Shown here: one piece after another, positions 48,151-59,262 of the stretch | Layout: the number at the start of each line of letters is the position of its first letter | Position numbering within the stretch: position 1 is the stretch's first letter | Assembly: GCF_033958435.1 (NCBI RefSeq) | Contig: NC_134146.1 | Coordinates: forward strand, 30,154,501-30,218,500 | Reading direction: 5' to 3' | Length of the DNA stretch: 64,000 bases | Source: Carettochelys insculpta | Lineage: Eukaryota; Chordata; Testudines; Carettochelyidae | Notes under the pieces: model-generated | Databases searched by the model: none | What the model was told of the DNA's origin: nothing | What the model saw: only the letters and a program-made list of their open reading frames with translations | Made by a program: the position numbers and the translations under genes

Positions 48151-48225
48151 TCATAGAATTTTATACAGGACTTGGAAGAAAAGGAATGTTCTCCTTCTAG
48201 CCCAACTTGTAGTATTGGCATTAAG
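48151..48225 (-). mobile_element. Possible CR1 terminal stub
   Basis: TTCATAGAATTTTATACAGGACTTGGAAG, then 'ctagcccaacttgtagt', resembles the complement of a CR1 3' end. Very short and eroded. Confidence 0.35.
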
Positions 48226-50118
48226 TCAATAGTGAAACCGCAGGTCATTATTTCTAAATTTGCACATTAAAAAATAACATCTACTCATAAGGGAATATCT
48301 TTAAACCACAAATGCCAGAAATAACAGTTGCATTAAACTGCATTCATGAATATGTAATAAAGTTCAATTTGCCATTTTTATTATGTTACTTAATATTAAA
48401 TTGAATTTGCAATAGAAAGGAAAAGATTTTGTGCTATTTTGAAAATAATGCAAAATCTTTTGTGGCATTCAGCAGGCATTTGTATTAGCACTAATGTATA
48501 CACATTCATTAATTTATTTGTTACATTTTCACTGCTTTCCATTGTTCACTCATCCTCAGGGACAATTCTTGCTCTTTCATGTATATTTTAAAAGCTAAAG
48601 AGGCGCACAGACAAATAATCCATTAAAAATCACAGCAATTCTGGGTTTATTCATATATGAAATCCTAGAATTAGCAAAAACTCAAGGAAGCCATTTCTTT
48701 ACCAGCTCTTCACTCACAGCTGTAGTATTTCTGTATTCATATTTAAAAATGAGAACACTATTATTTATTAGCATTTAAAGGTTAGTCACTTGACAAGTAC
48801 CTATATAAACTGAATCATTTTAACTGGCTCAAGAATAAGCTAAACTGGTAAACTCAGGCCTGAAGTCAGCGAGAAGTGAAGTCATATGTAACCCACATGC
48901 CTGTTGGGTGTGGTTCACTGTCCCACACAGTGGCACTCAGACCACTTACAAAGAAAAAGAGCGAGTCTCCTTTATAATCTTAGCTGAGATGGACCTGGCT
49001 GTTAGCTCATGTGGTAGAGGCTCCTGCCCTAACCTCCAGAGGTCCCACGTTCGGTTCTGCCTGTTGGTGTTACACACTAGCGTAGCGCTCACAAGCTGTT
49101 CACCTTATTGATTTCTTCTCCAAAGATCCTATGCAATGCACACCTGATTGGATGGGCCTATTTCCATGGACCTCAGTGGGTCCCATTTGATTTCAACTCC
49201 CCCAACATGTCAGGGCCCTGAACACACACAAGTCTTGCAGCGTGCTCATGGGAGATCATAGGATCACTAAATGGTGCTCTTGGCCCGAATGGGAAAATCC
49301 ATGCTGCACCATCATCCTATACAGTTGCAGTAGCTGCCCATAAGAGCTTTCCTGCTCTAATTTGCTGAGCATTCAGTTTAGTGTCTGTGAGCAGGAGATA
49401 AAAATGATACTGGTGAAATAAAGAACGAACAAGTGATCTCCTCAATCCAGTTCAGACCCTACAGCAATTATTTCTGTCTTTGTTACCTGTTCAGGGCTGC
49501 ACTTGAAGTCCATTACAGTGCTCTTCTATTAGAAAACAGAGCTGTCTGGGTCCCAGTGTGGTTCATTACATCTCGGTTAAGACCTGTGCTTGAATCAGTG
49601 CACTGGCTTACTCTTCGCTTTAGCTGCAATTTGCAGGGTTGATGCTTATATTTATAAGCCTGGATTGCCTGGACCTGATTACTGGAGAGTTTCCCTCTTG
49701 CCCTCTGTCCCATCATGGCAGTTAAGGTCCACTGGGGGGAGCATTAACTAGAACCGAGGTTTTGAATGCTCTGATCCAAGTTCAAACCTGCTGAAAGTGA
49801 ATACAGTTCCATGGACTAAAGCTACTGACACTATGAGGAGGGCTCTGCACCTGTCACAGAAGTCATGTAAATCACAGATTTGGTGACTTTACATGACTTC
49901 CAGTGTAGCTAACTCCAGGACCACCAAGCACTTGCCAGCAATTCCTGGGGAGGCTGGAGCAGTCACTTCTCAGCTCCCCCTGGCAGTTGGTGCTGTGGCT
50001 GGCCTTGTCCTTCCCCGTCCCCACAGGCAGCAGCCCCGCCCTTGGTCCCCCCACAGCAGCAGAGCATATGCAGCACTCCTGCCCAAGATTTAGTCACAGG
50101 TATTTATAATATCTCAAG
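48226..50118. other. Mostly non-coding stretch
   Basis: AT-rich to 48900. A tRNA-derived SINE remnant at 48990-49085 is listed separately. At 49862-49900 a short inverted pair, AGTCATGTAAATCACAGA / GTGACTTTACATGACTTCC, forms a hairpin. No exon supported. Confidence 0.4.
48990..49085 (+). repeat. tRNA-derived SINE remnant
   Basis: GTTAGCTCATGTGGTAGAGG (49001-49020) is a good polymerase III A box and CGTTCGGTTC (49048-49057) a good B box, about 30 bp apart as in a tRNA. The acceptor stem cannot pair and the anticodon arm is damaged, so this is a SINE head rather than a tRNA gene. I see no defined tail. Confidence 0.5.
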
Positions 50119-50829
50119 AGCTGTGTCTACACGTGCACGCTACTTCGAAGTAGCGGCACTAACTTCGACATAGCGCCCGTCGCGGCTACACGCGTCGGGC
50201 GCTATTTCGAAGTTAACTTCGACGTTAGGCGGTGAGACGTCGAAGTCGCTAACCTCATGAGGGGATCGGAATAGCGCCCTACTTCAACATTCAACGTCGA
50301 AGTAGGGACCGTGTAGACAATCCGCGTCCCACAACGTCGAAATTGCCGGGTCCTCCAAGGTGGCCATCAGCTGGGGGGTTGAGAGATGCTCTCTCTCCAG
50401 CCCCTGTGGGGCTCTATGGTCACCATGGGCAGCAGCCCTTAGCCCAGGGTTTCTGGCTGCTGCTGCAGCAGCTGGGGATCCATGCTGCATGCACAGGGTC
50501 TGCAACCAGTTGTCGGCTCTGTGTATCTTGTGTTGTTTAGTGCAACTGTGTCTGGGAGGGGCCCTTTAAGGGAGCGGCTTGCTGTTGAGTCCGCCCTGTG
50601 ACCCTGTCTGCAGCTGTGCCTGGCACCCTTATTTCGATGTGTGCTACTTTGGCGTGTAGACGTATCCTCGCAGCGCCTATTTCGATGTGGTGCCGCGCAA
50701 CGTCGAAGTTGAACATCGACGTTGCCAGCCCTGGAGGATGTGTAGACGTTATTCATCGAAATAGCCTATTTCGATGTTGCTACATCGAAATAAGCTATTT
50801 CGATGTTGGCTTCACGTGTAGACGTAGCC
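50119..50829. mobile_element. Internal-deletion derivative of the 4.5 kb Harbinger element
   Basis: Both ends match the large element at 58828-63348 over long distances. The first ~280 bp follow its left end (GTGCACGCTACTTCGAAGTA, GGGCGCTATTTCGAAGTTAA, ATAGCGCCCTACTT). The last ~310 bp follow its right end (GGGAGGGGCCCTTTAAGGGA to CACGTGTAGACGTAGCC). The junction region even keeps a CTGCTGCTGC...GGGATCCATG stretch like the DNA around the transposase start codon. All coding sequence is gone. Flanking triplets are AAG and ATG. It would depend on proteins from an intact relative. Confidence 0.88.
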
Positions 50830-50867
50830 ATGGATGGGTAAGGGGCCGTGAATTGTTGTTTATTGCA

Positions 50868-51165
50868 TGAAACCTAACAACATAAGAATGGCCATAGCAT
50901 GTCAGAACAAAGGTCCGTCTAGCCTAGTACCCTGTCTTCTGACAGTCACCAGTGCCAGGTACCGCAGAGGAATGAACAGAACAGATGATAAAGTGATCCA
51001 TCCACTGTTGCCATTTCCAGCTTCTGACGAACAGAGGCTAGGGGACACTGTTTCTAATCATCCTGGTTAACATCTATTTATGGACTATCCTTGTGAATTT
51101 ATGTAACTCTTTTCTGAACCCTGTTAAAGTCCTGGTCTTCACCTAAAAATACCTATGACTAAATT
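50868..51165 (-). mobile_element. CR1 LINE 3' fragment (turtle-type subfamily)
   Basis: Starts at the 3' end with CTAACAACATAAGAATGGCC and continues 'caaaggtccgtctagcctagtaccctgtcttctgacag', 'gaatgaacagaacagatgat', 'acagaggctaggggacactg' and 'gaatttatgtaactcttttctgaaccctg'. I know this wording well from turtle CR1 copies. It inserted a few tens of bases to the right of the MITE end. Confidence 0.88.
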
Positions 51166-51676
51166 GTAGCCTTAACCATGATGGATCTGAGCCTTCTGTG
51201 CCTAGCACCAGGGCTTACTGGGTGAGAACTCCCCTCTGAAGAATTTGTTCCCTTTATGGAACCCATCAGAGCCAGAGTCTCGAGACCTTCAGGATAAGAA
51301 GCAAGTACAATTTATTTTGCACCTTAATGTTCTATCGCTAGAATATCTAGCAGCTACAGAAAGGTGCTATAGAAATTAATAAAATAGGTTAATTAAAAGC
51401 AACAGTTGCATTCCAGCTTACCTAGCCTCAGAAAAATGAGAAACAGGAAAACCTTAGCACATGCTCTAGTTTGGGGAACACTGAGTGATATGAAGCAATG
51501 GATGAGATGAGGTGCTAAGGGGACCTATTCAAAAATGCCTGGCTATATCTTCTTTCCCCCTGACCACTTTCTTCCGAAAAAATAAATTTGGGCTTGATCC
51601 TGGAACAAGTATCTCGGTGTTTCTTGCTCACAGGACTAATCCTGATTGAATTAGGGTAACTCAAATGAGTAAAACT
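51166..51676. other. Non-coding stretch
   Basis: No gene or repeat recognised. Confidence 0.4.
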
Positions 51677-52010
51677 AAAAAGCAGTCAAGTAGCACTTTA
51701 AAGACTAACAAAATCAGTTAATTAGGTGATGAGCTTTCGTGGGACAGACCCACTTCTTCAGATAACATGGCTATCTCTCTGTCACGATTCAACATGCAAG
51801 GCACTACATTCAGCTGTTTGGAATGGAGGTCCATCAACTACATGAAAAAACACCCAGATCCAAACAGATATCATCTTTCTCTCCAAATGCAAGAAAATGG
51901 ACATTGTACCCCAGCTGATCTGAAGAAGTGGATCTGTCCCACAAAAGCTCATCACCTAAAAAATTATTTTGTTAGTCTTTAAAGTGCTACTGGACTGCTT
52001 TTTTTGTTTT
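51677..52010. mobile_element. Palindromic retroelement tail, possibly Penelope-like
   Basis: Two inverted arms of about 90 bp: the left holds AGCAGTCAAGTAGCACTTTA ... TGAGCTTTCGTGGGACAGAC and the right is its complement (GATCTGTCCCACAAAAGCTC ... TAAAGTGCTACTGGACTGCT). A ~150-bp unpaired centre (51766-51915) lies between. The 'ctgaagaagtgg...cccacgaaagctcatca' text is a very common reptile repeat. Inverted terminal arms without a DNA-transposon end suit a Penelope-like element, but I cannot confirm the class; the reverse transcriptase is absent. Confidence 0.55.
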
Positions 52011-55000
52011 GATAGAATACAGGCTAACACAACTATCTCTCTCACTTTTCAAATGAGTAAAGGCTTGCAGGAGCAAATCTCTTCTTACAGTTAATAAGTA
52101 AATCTCAAATTCCAATTAAAAATTTGACTAGTGAGGATTAAGTGCATTTTGTATTGTCTGTGACAATATTTTGGCCTTCCTAAATTACAGCTTGATATAT
52201 TGAGCATGTAGCCCTATGCAAAATAGACCAAATGCAAACTTCACTATGAAATACTTACTAATTTTACTCTTCAGTTCTACTTGCTACTTACCCATGTGTT
52301 TTATGCCATGTACTAAAATAATCATTTGTGAATAGAACTCTAATTACATTATAGCTAATCCATTTTCGTCTCTGAAGCTAGTAATCAACAGCTTATTCTC
52401 TCACCTCAAAGATGAAACTGAGTGTCAATTTTCAAGATAACATTGACATGAACTTATGTATCAGGCAAGTAGACAAATAGCACTTTAATCATTTTTAATC
52501 CTTTAAAGCTGTGACTGAGAAGTGGCATTTGGACTGGATTTAAACTTGGCATTGTCCATAAAGAAGATTAACTGCTACATAAGACTGTTTGATTTCTAAA
52601 TATTGCCCATTAGAGAGTTTTCACATAGGAAATCAAAGTGTAAAGTACGTACGTGTTTGTAATATAGCCTTAACTTTGTAAGTCTTACATTCACTTACAG
52701 ACAATAATATTCCAACTTCAATAAATTCTCTATTGTAAACATAGTGCAAAAAGTTGTATCATGGACCAAAAAGCATTCAGATGCTACTTTGAAGGTGATT
52801 CTTGCTTGTCAAGAATTATACCTTTTACACTAACTTAAAATTTTAAAGAACGCTATGTATTGCCCTCATTATTAGAATTGAGGAAACATTTCCATACATT
52901 GGTATGAATTAGTTGGTATGATGTTTATGCAAATAACTGCAACCATTACATGATGATAAAGATCAAAAAAGGCAGTAATCTTGAGCCAGCACTTGGCTCC
53001 AAGGATAAAACTCAAAAGAGAGACCAAGGAGGAGAAAAAATGCATGAGAACATTTTTCCCCTCTACTGAGATATGTCAGGAGGAGCCTACAGATATAAAA
53101 ATTGTTTCCGATCAATCCTATGTGTCACAGAATTCCAAAGAAATTTCCAACACATAGGAATGCTCCCTGGTATTTATTGTTTGGGTCCCCAGTGGCTGTT
53201 CAGTAGCAGCATCAGATAGGACCTAGCAGAAGTTAATATAGTTTCTAGATGTACCGTGGCCTGCCTGGATTTCCATGTAGCAATCCAGGCATAGAGCAGA
53301 GTGACAACAGAGCACAGAACAGTGGCTTCCCTACTTCATCCATCTGTTGTTCCATCCTTCAGTCCATTCTGTGTGGAGTGAGGGGTCACTCAAGGACTTC
53401 ACATTAGGGCTTCAGTGGAAATACTGCTGGGAATGCAGTACTACTTCCTTTTCCACTTGGACAATGGGATTTGGAGAGCTACAAATGATAGGCACTCCCC
53501 ATCCCAAAGCTCCAGGAAATAACCTGGCCCTGTCAAGGAGTAGCCTGCTTCTGAGAGCCCCCCTGTGCCATAGGAATAGTCCTTCAAGTAGCCCCTTAGC
53601 TCAGTTTTTCCTTCTGCTTCCCCAACTCAAAAAGAGGCTTTTACAAGTCCAGTAAAGCCCTTGTTAGGACAAGTGTATTAACTCAAAATACAAAATCAAA
53701 GACAAAATTTTTCCATCCAGACTTAAACTGCTGTCATGGGGAAATCACCTGATCCCTGCTCAGATGTGCCTACTTAGTAATAAGGGTGAGCTGGCCCCAG
53801 ACCTCCAGCCCCTAAAGGGGCAGTCATCACATTGTAGGCTCCTGTTACATGTGGTCTCTTGTCAAAAAGCCAGATAAACACTATTGCAAATTTGTTTGAA
53901 AATTAATTTTGCTAATGAGTGAATAAAATTGTTTGGTATGACCTCAGATTATATTTTTACTTCTGTAATATTGTAATAAAAATTGTATGAACAAAGCTCT
54001 GAGTGCCAGGTTACTTTTTTCAAGATAAGTATGTATTATATGAATTTAATGTTTGAATGCTTCTGAGTCCTTAAATCCATTGTTAAGAACATAATAAATA
54101 CCTAGGGCCTTACTTCCAAACTTCCAGTAGGAAATTAGTAATTATGTTCTAACACTGCCAATGGCCTCTTGTTAGAGAACTGCCACATACACATCAGTAA
54201 AAGTTAGAAATTATCAGAAAATAAAGTTAAAATGTGGCTCTGGTGTTAAAACAAAAGAGATACAAATCTGACCAAATAGGCAGAGGCAGTGCAATTCTTT
54301 TTATTGTAAGGTTTTTAAATTTTAAAGAGGTGATTTCCAAAGGTACAAGTGGGAATTAGGGCCCAATTCCCCTTGAGCTTCATTGGGAGTTGGACACTTA
54401 CCTGCCCTTTGTGCTCTTGAAAATCTCCCCTAAAGGGCTCAATTTTACAAGACTATCATACATAATTCTCTTTAATTTCAGGATTGTTCCCAATATATGT
54501 ATATTTAAAACCATTCCTGTTTGACTTGTGGATGCATTTGGTTTTCATTCAATATAATTATCTATGCTACATAATTATGTGCTGTACATCTACTGACATG
54601 CTTTTCGAAATTACCAAAATCATTTCAAAATATTAAATTACACTGGTCTGTCACAGTGGCTGTGTGCTTTGTATTAAGGTGTTCAAACTGAAGCATTGAT
54701 TGCATGCAGAACGTCTTGGAGGCACATTATAATTCCTTAAATATTTTTTGTATCACCAGGATTCACTCTAGTGATAAGTGGACTCCAGAAGGTTCTGAAT
54801 GTTTGGATAATCCCATAAAGCTCCTTATGAAGTTATCTCCCTATTATTTTTTCAGCCTTTCCAGGCTCTAGTTAATACTTTTGTCTTTCCCATACACTGA
54901 AGCTCTGCCCACAAAATAAATTATCGTTTTTATTTCTACATGAAAAATATGTAGTAATTATATATATATAAATATATATATATAGCATGGGCCACATTCT

Positions 55001-57545
55001 CAAAAGGATCCCAACCCATTCTATATTTGTTCACATGTGAACACTCACCTATCCATTTGCTAAGCATTAGCATTTGAATACAGAGGTGAAACAACTTACG
55101 TATGCAAACCATTTCTCCGAGATATTTAATTTTATCTTCTGTGTCAGTAATTTTTTGCAGCTGATATTCTACTAAAAAAAAAAGTTTTAAGTACTGGTGC
55201 ATTCAGTTTGCACACTTACAAAGGAAAGCATCTTTTGAAAAATTATCCCAAGAAATTAATCTATAGCACGGAGAGCCTCAGGTACTGCAATATTGGTCCA
55301 TGCTGCATTATGAGAAGTAGGCGTATTTAGGAAGTGTGCAAAAGTTATTAATGCAGCTAAAATCAACACTCAGTCATCAATATTCATATAGTTCTGACAA
55401 AACATTTCATACTGTAGCTGCTTATAAATCAGATAGAAAAGTTGTGGGGGCGGGAAATGAGGAAATAGAGAAAAGGAAAAATATAAAGAAAGAAATAGCT
55501 TGGGGATGAATTGATCACAAGAGGGGACTTCATTCATTCCGTCTAACATCTGCTCTGCCTGAAGTGGAACCACCTGTTAGTTTATTAAATAGAACAATTA
55601 ATTTCTGGGAAAGGAAGAGAAGACTATATCTCATGAAAATCTTCCATTTTGTCCTTATCCTCTGAAAATAAGCCCTTAAAGGACAGCAATTTATGCCACG
55701 GCTGAGGATGATTCTTTTATATTTGAAATGAAGAAATCCTTTCAGGAGCCAAGTAAAAGTGCATATTACCCAGTAGAATACTGTTAGGCCATTTATTCTG
55801 TATCACAGAAGACCTGTCCTCCGAGTGCCAGTCTTGCCACAGAAAAGCAATAGAGATTGTTTGCATATACCCACCTGTGTAAAACCTGCCTCGTTTGCCA
55901 AAACCAGTTACCAGTGATTCCTTAATATCTAGCCTCATGTTGGCATGGCTTTTTGAAAAGGGTACATCTTTAATATATTCAGTGCTAGCAACATTCACAC
56001 GTGGCCAATTTTTTAAACCAGAACAGTACATTACTTTGTATTGTAGTAAAAACAGTATCTGCTTCCACCTCTCCCTGCATTGGCATTATCTCCTACTACA
56101 CACTGGCCATGAGTTCTATTATCAGTGGGGCTGACAGCCACTGCAGGCCTGGGGCAAGGGGCAGGGCTGACATCAAAGACAGTAGAGTCTTAGCACTGCT
56201 CAGAGCATGGCCCTGAGCCCTCCCTTTCCTTTGCTCTTTTTCCTCATCTTCCCTTTTCTATCTGATTTATGAGCCCTCCCCACCCATTACAGCCATGCAG
56301 AGTGGCACTTCTGCCGCATTTCCTAGGGAACTGGGGCTCCAATCACTGCCTCTGCCACAGTAGAAGGAGCCAGGAGCTTCAGGCCCCTCTAAAACACCAG
56401 GACCCTGTGCAATTCCCCCCTCCCCATTGGCCCCACCTTAGCTCTCAATGTCAGTTCGCTTCTCACCTCACAGAAGTATTGGCTAGGGCTGTCAGTGGAG
56501 CAGAACAACAGGAGCACCTCTGAAGCTGAACCATCCTGACATCACAACATGCTACAGCTGTATTCAGTTGGTATTGCAGTATTACCTACTGGCCCTAGTC
56601 CTGGATCAAGTGCTCACTGTTCCAACACATAACAAAATGACTGCCCTGTCTTTCAAAGTTTATGGTCTATGTATGGCATAATCCCACCCTTCTTACGATA
56701 GATATCTGTCTTAGAGTCTTTATAAGTAATGTAGTGAATCGTATAAGGGAGCCATGGTAGATCATCTGCCTTACACCAGGGCTTCCAGTGAGTATGCTAT
56801 CCTTTTGGAGCGCAGATAATGTTGGTAAGATGCAACCATATTGAATGCTTCTTCAGCATATAGTATTTCAGATGATATTTATAGGCACCATAAGCAATAT
56901 TAAGAGGAGTTCTTTTAATAACATAATAGAACACTGTTTTATGGTGCCTAGCATTAATGTAGGATGTCGGACAAACAGGTGAATCTTTCATTAAAGAATA
57001 ATATTTCTCTTTTGCTTTAATTTTAATTTACATTTTGGTATGCGTAATTAACAGCCCACTTTTGTGAGCACCTGACTAGGGAAGTATTGCTGATTTCAGA
57101 GGCACCTCCAGCCTGCAGGGTTGGCCCCTTTGAAATCAGTCTGTGGCTTTTGTTCTTATTATTGTAAATTGTTGTTGTCTTTAAGTTGTGAGTGACTTGA
57201 GCATTTGGAGTGGCCGAGGCTCCAGCATGATCAGTCTGCTAAAACATTTTCAAGGACAATTTTCTTGAAGGTATTTAAGGATATCAGTCGCCGTGCCAGC
57301 TTTCCCAAAGGACTGAGCCGTTCATGAGGACTGGAGGGTCTAGTCAATCTTTCCCGAAGAGATAGGAAAAATTACAATTGTGGAGGGGATTATTATATTT
57401 AATTTATTTATCTATTATTTGACAGTGAGGATAAAGGGAGAAACCAGTTTTTTTGACTGATACAGTTATATATAATGCCAATTCATTTTGCTCATCACCT
57501 TAAGTTTTGTTATAAATCACAGAGCTACCAGAGGTCCAATTGTTG
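52011..57545. other. Long AT-rich non-coding stretch
   Basis: The most repeat-poor part of the window. Frames do not exceed 104 codons and none has a protein signature. (TA)n-rich tract at 54960-54984. A 'gggcccaattccccttgagcttcattgg' copy of the dispersed short motif lies at 54358. At 56130-56520 the DNA is GC-richer, with no exon evidence. Could be intron or intergenic. Confidence 0.45.
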
Positions 57546-57569
57546 GCAATTGTAGGCAAATATTGTTTA

Positions 57570-57800
57570 TACCGAAGGTCCTCGATTTATGCGAGGGTTG
57601 TGTTCCCATGCACCTTTGTGCAACTGGAATTTTACATAAGTCAGGGGCAGCTTTTCCCCAGTGGAATACACATTCTGCAGCCAGGGAAGCGGCAGGAGCA
57701 CGTGGAACTCCTTTGGAAAGGTAAGTCCTGGAGTTGAAGGGTGCAGCTGGGGAGGGTTGAGCCTGGTGGTGGGTTGGGGCTGTGGGAGGGGGGCAGGGTG
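57570..57800. repeat. Unclassified turtle-type repeat
   Basis: 'gaaggtcctcgatttatgcgagggttgtgttcc' with the inner hairpin CTCGATTTATGCGAG, 'tgcacctttgtgcaactgg', then G-rich text 'gggttgagcctggtggtggg' like that at 7530-7690. I have seen this order in turtle sequence but cannot name the class; borders approximate. Confidence 0.35.
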
Positions 57801-58827
57801 GCTTAAGACAATGTGTTGTGATGTTAGAAACATAAGAATAAATTTAATGTTTTATCAAGCATTTTTCTCTGACTTGTACAGAGGTTGCAGTAAAAAATGT
57901 TGCTGTATTTTTACACATGTGGGTCTTTTATTTGCTTCATGGTTTCATTGCTGGCCCCAAATTCTCCCCACTCCTTTCCCTTTCCTACTCCATATTTTAA
58001 CGACCTGTATTCTGTAGAAATGAACGAACGGGTTTAGGGGTTATGCTGCCTCTGTTGACCTTTCCATACTGCTGTGTGTAACATTCCTTTCTGCATTGTA
58101 CAGTAAACAATGAGTTGCTATTGTGTTATTCTGAGTGGTGGGGGCTCTTTGTCCCTGAAGGATGGATTTCTTCTTGGTCATGTTTGGTGTTAACATTCTG
58201 TGATACTGAGATCAATGGGTGGACACAAGTATTGGAAAATACTCTCTCAGACCTTTAGAAGTTGTTGTTGCTACGGGTGCCATTGTTCTTGCCTCCATCC
58301 CCACATCTCTTCAAATTGTGCTCCTTCTCTATGCAGTAATTCAAACTTTGTATTTTCCATGTACCTTCTTTTTCACGCATTTTTCACAATCTGTTATAAA
58401 TTAAGTACAGAATTGCACAGGCCTACAAAATATTTTCACAATCAAATCACACTATTTAACTTTCCAGACAAATTCTATTCTGCACTAAACTCCTCATGAT
58501 CATCTATATATCTGCTTGGCTCTGATCTTATTAATTGGCTGGTCTGAGATCTCATACTTTTAGGGGTCATCTTTCCCTAATTAAGTTGTTGGGGGCGGAC
58601 ACTGTACATTTTGAGGAATAGGGGAAGCCTGATTGTGGGTTCAGTTCTGTAAGTGCTGAGCATCCTGGACCTCATCCAGGAAAGGACTTAAATGCCAGCT
58701 ATAAGCAAATGAGTAGTCCCAGTGGACAATAGGAAAAGAATTCCATTTCTATTATATGCCTAGTTAACTGGCCCTATCAGAATGACTAGGGGTATTCTTC
58801 AAATATTTTAGAGACTAGAGACATATA
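57801..58827. other. Non-coding stretch before the large transposon
   Basis: AT-rich, ending in ATA (58825-58827), the left duplication of the element. Frames of 99 codons or less without signature. Confidence 0.4.
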
Positions 58828-59262
58828 AGCCGCGTCTACATGTGCACGCTACTTCGAAGTAGCGGCGCCAACTTCGAAATATAGCCCGTCACGGCTACAC
58901 GTGTTGGGCGCTATTTCGAAGTTAACATTGACGTTAGGCGGCGAGACGTCAAAGTCGCTAACCCCATGAGGGGATGGGAATAGCGCCCTACTTCGACGTT
59001 CAGCATCGAAGTAGGGAACGTGCAGTCGTTGCGCATCCCGCAACATCGAAATTGCGGGGTCCTCCATGGCGGCCATCAGCTGAGGGGTTGAGAGACGCTC
59101 TCTCCAGCCCCTGAGCTCGATGGTGGCCGTGTGGAGCGGCCCCTTAAAGCTCCCCACCCCCTCCCTTCCTGTGCAAGAAGCTGAGAGAACGTGCAGGCGG
59201 CAGCCCAGACACGCAGCCAGCCTGCATGTCTCTGAGAGCCACAGACACCCATCGCAGCTGCA

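Noticed and set aside
48990..49085. Functional tRNA gene
   Set aside because: A and B boxes are fair, but the acceptor stem and anticodon arm do not fold.
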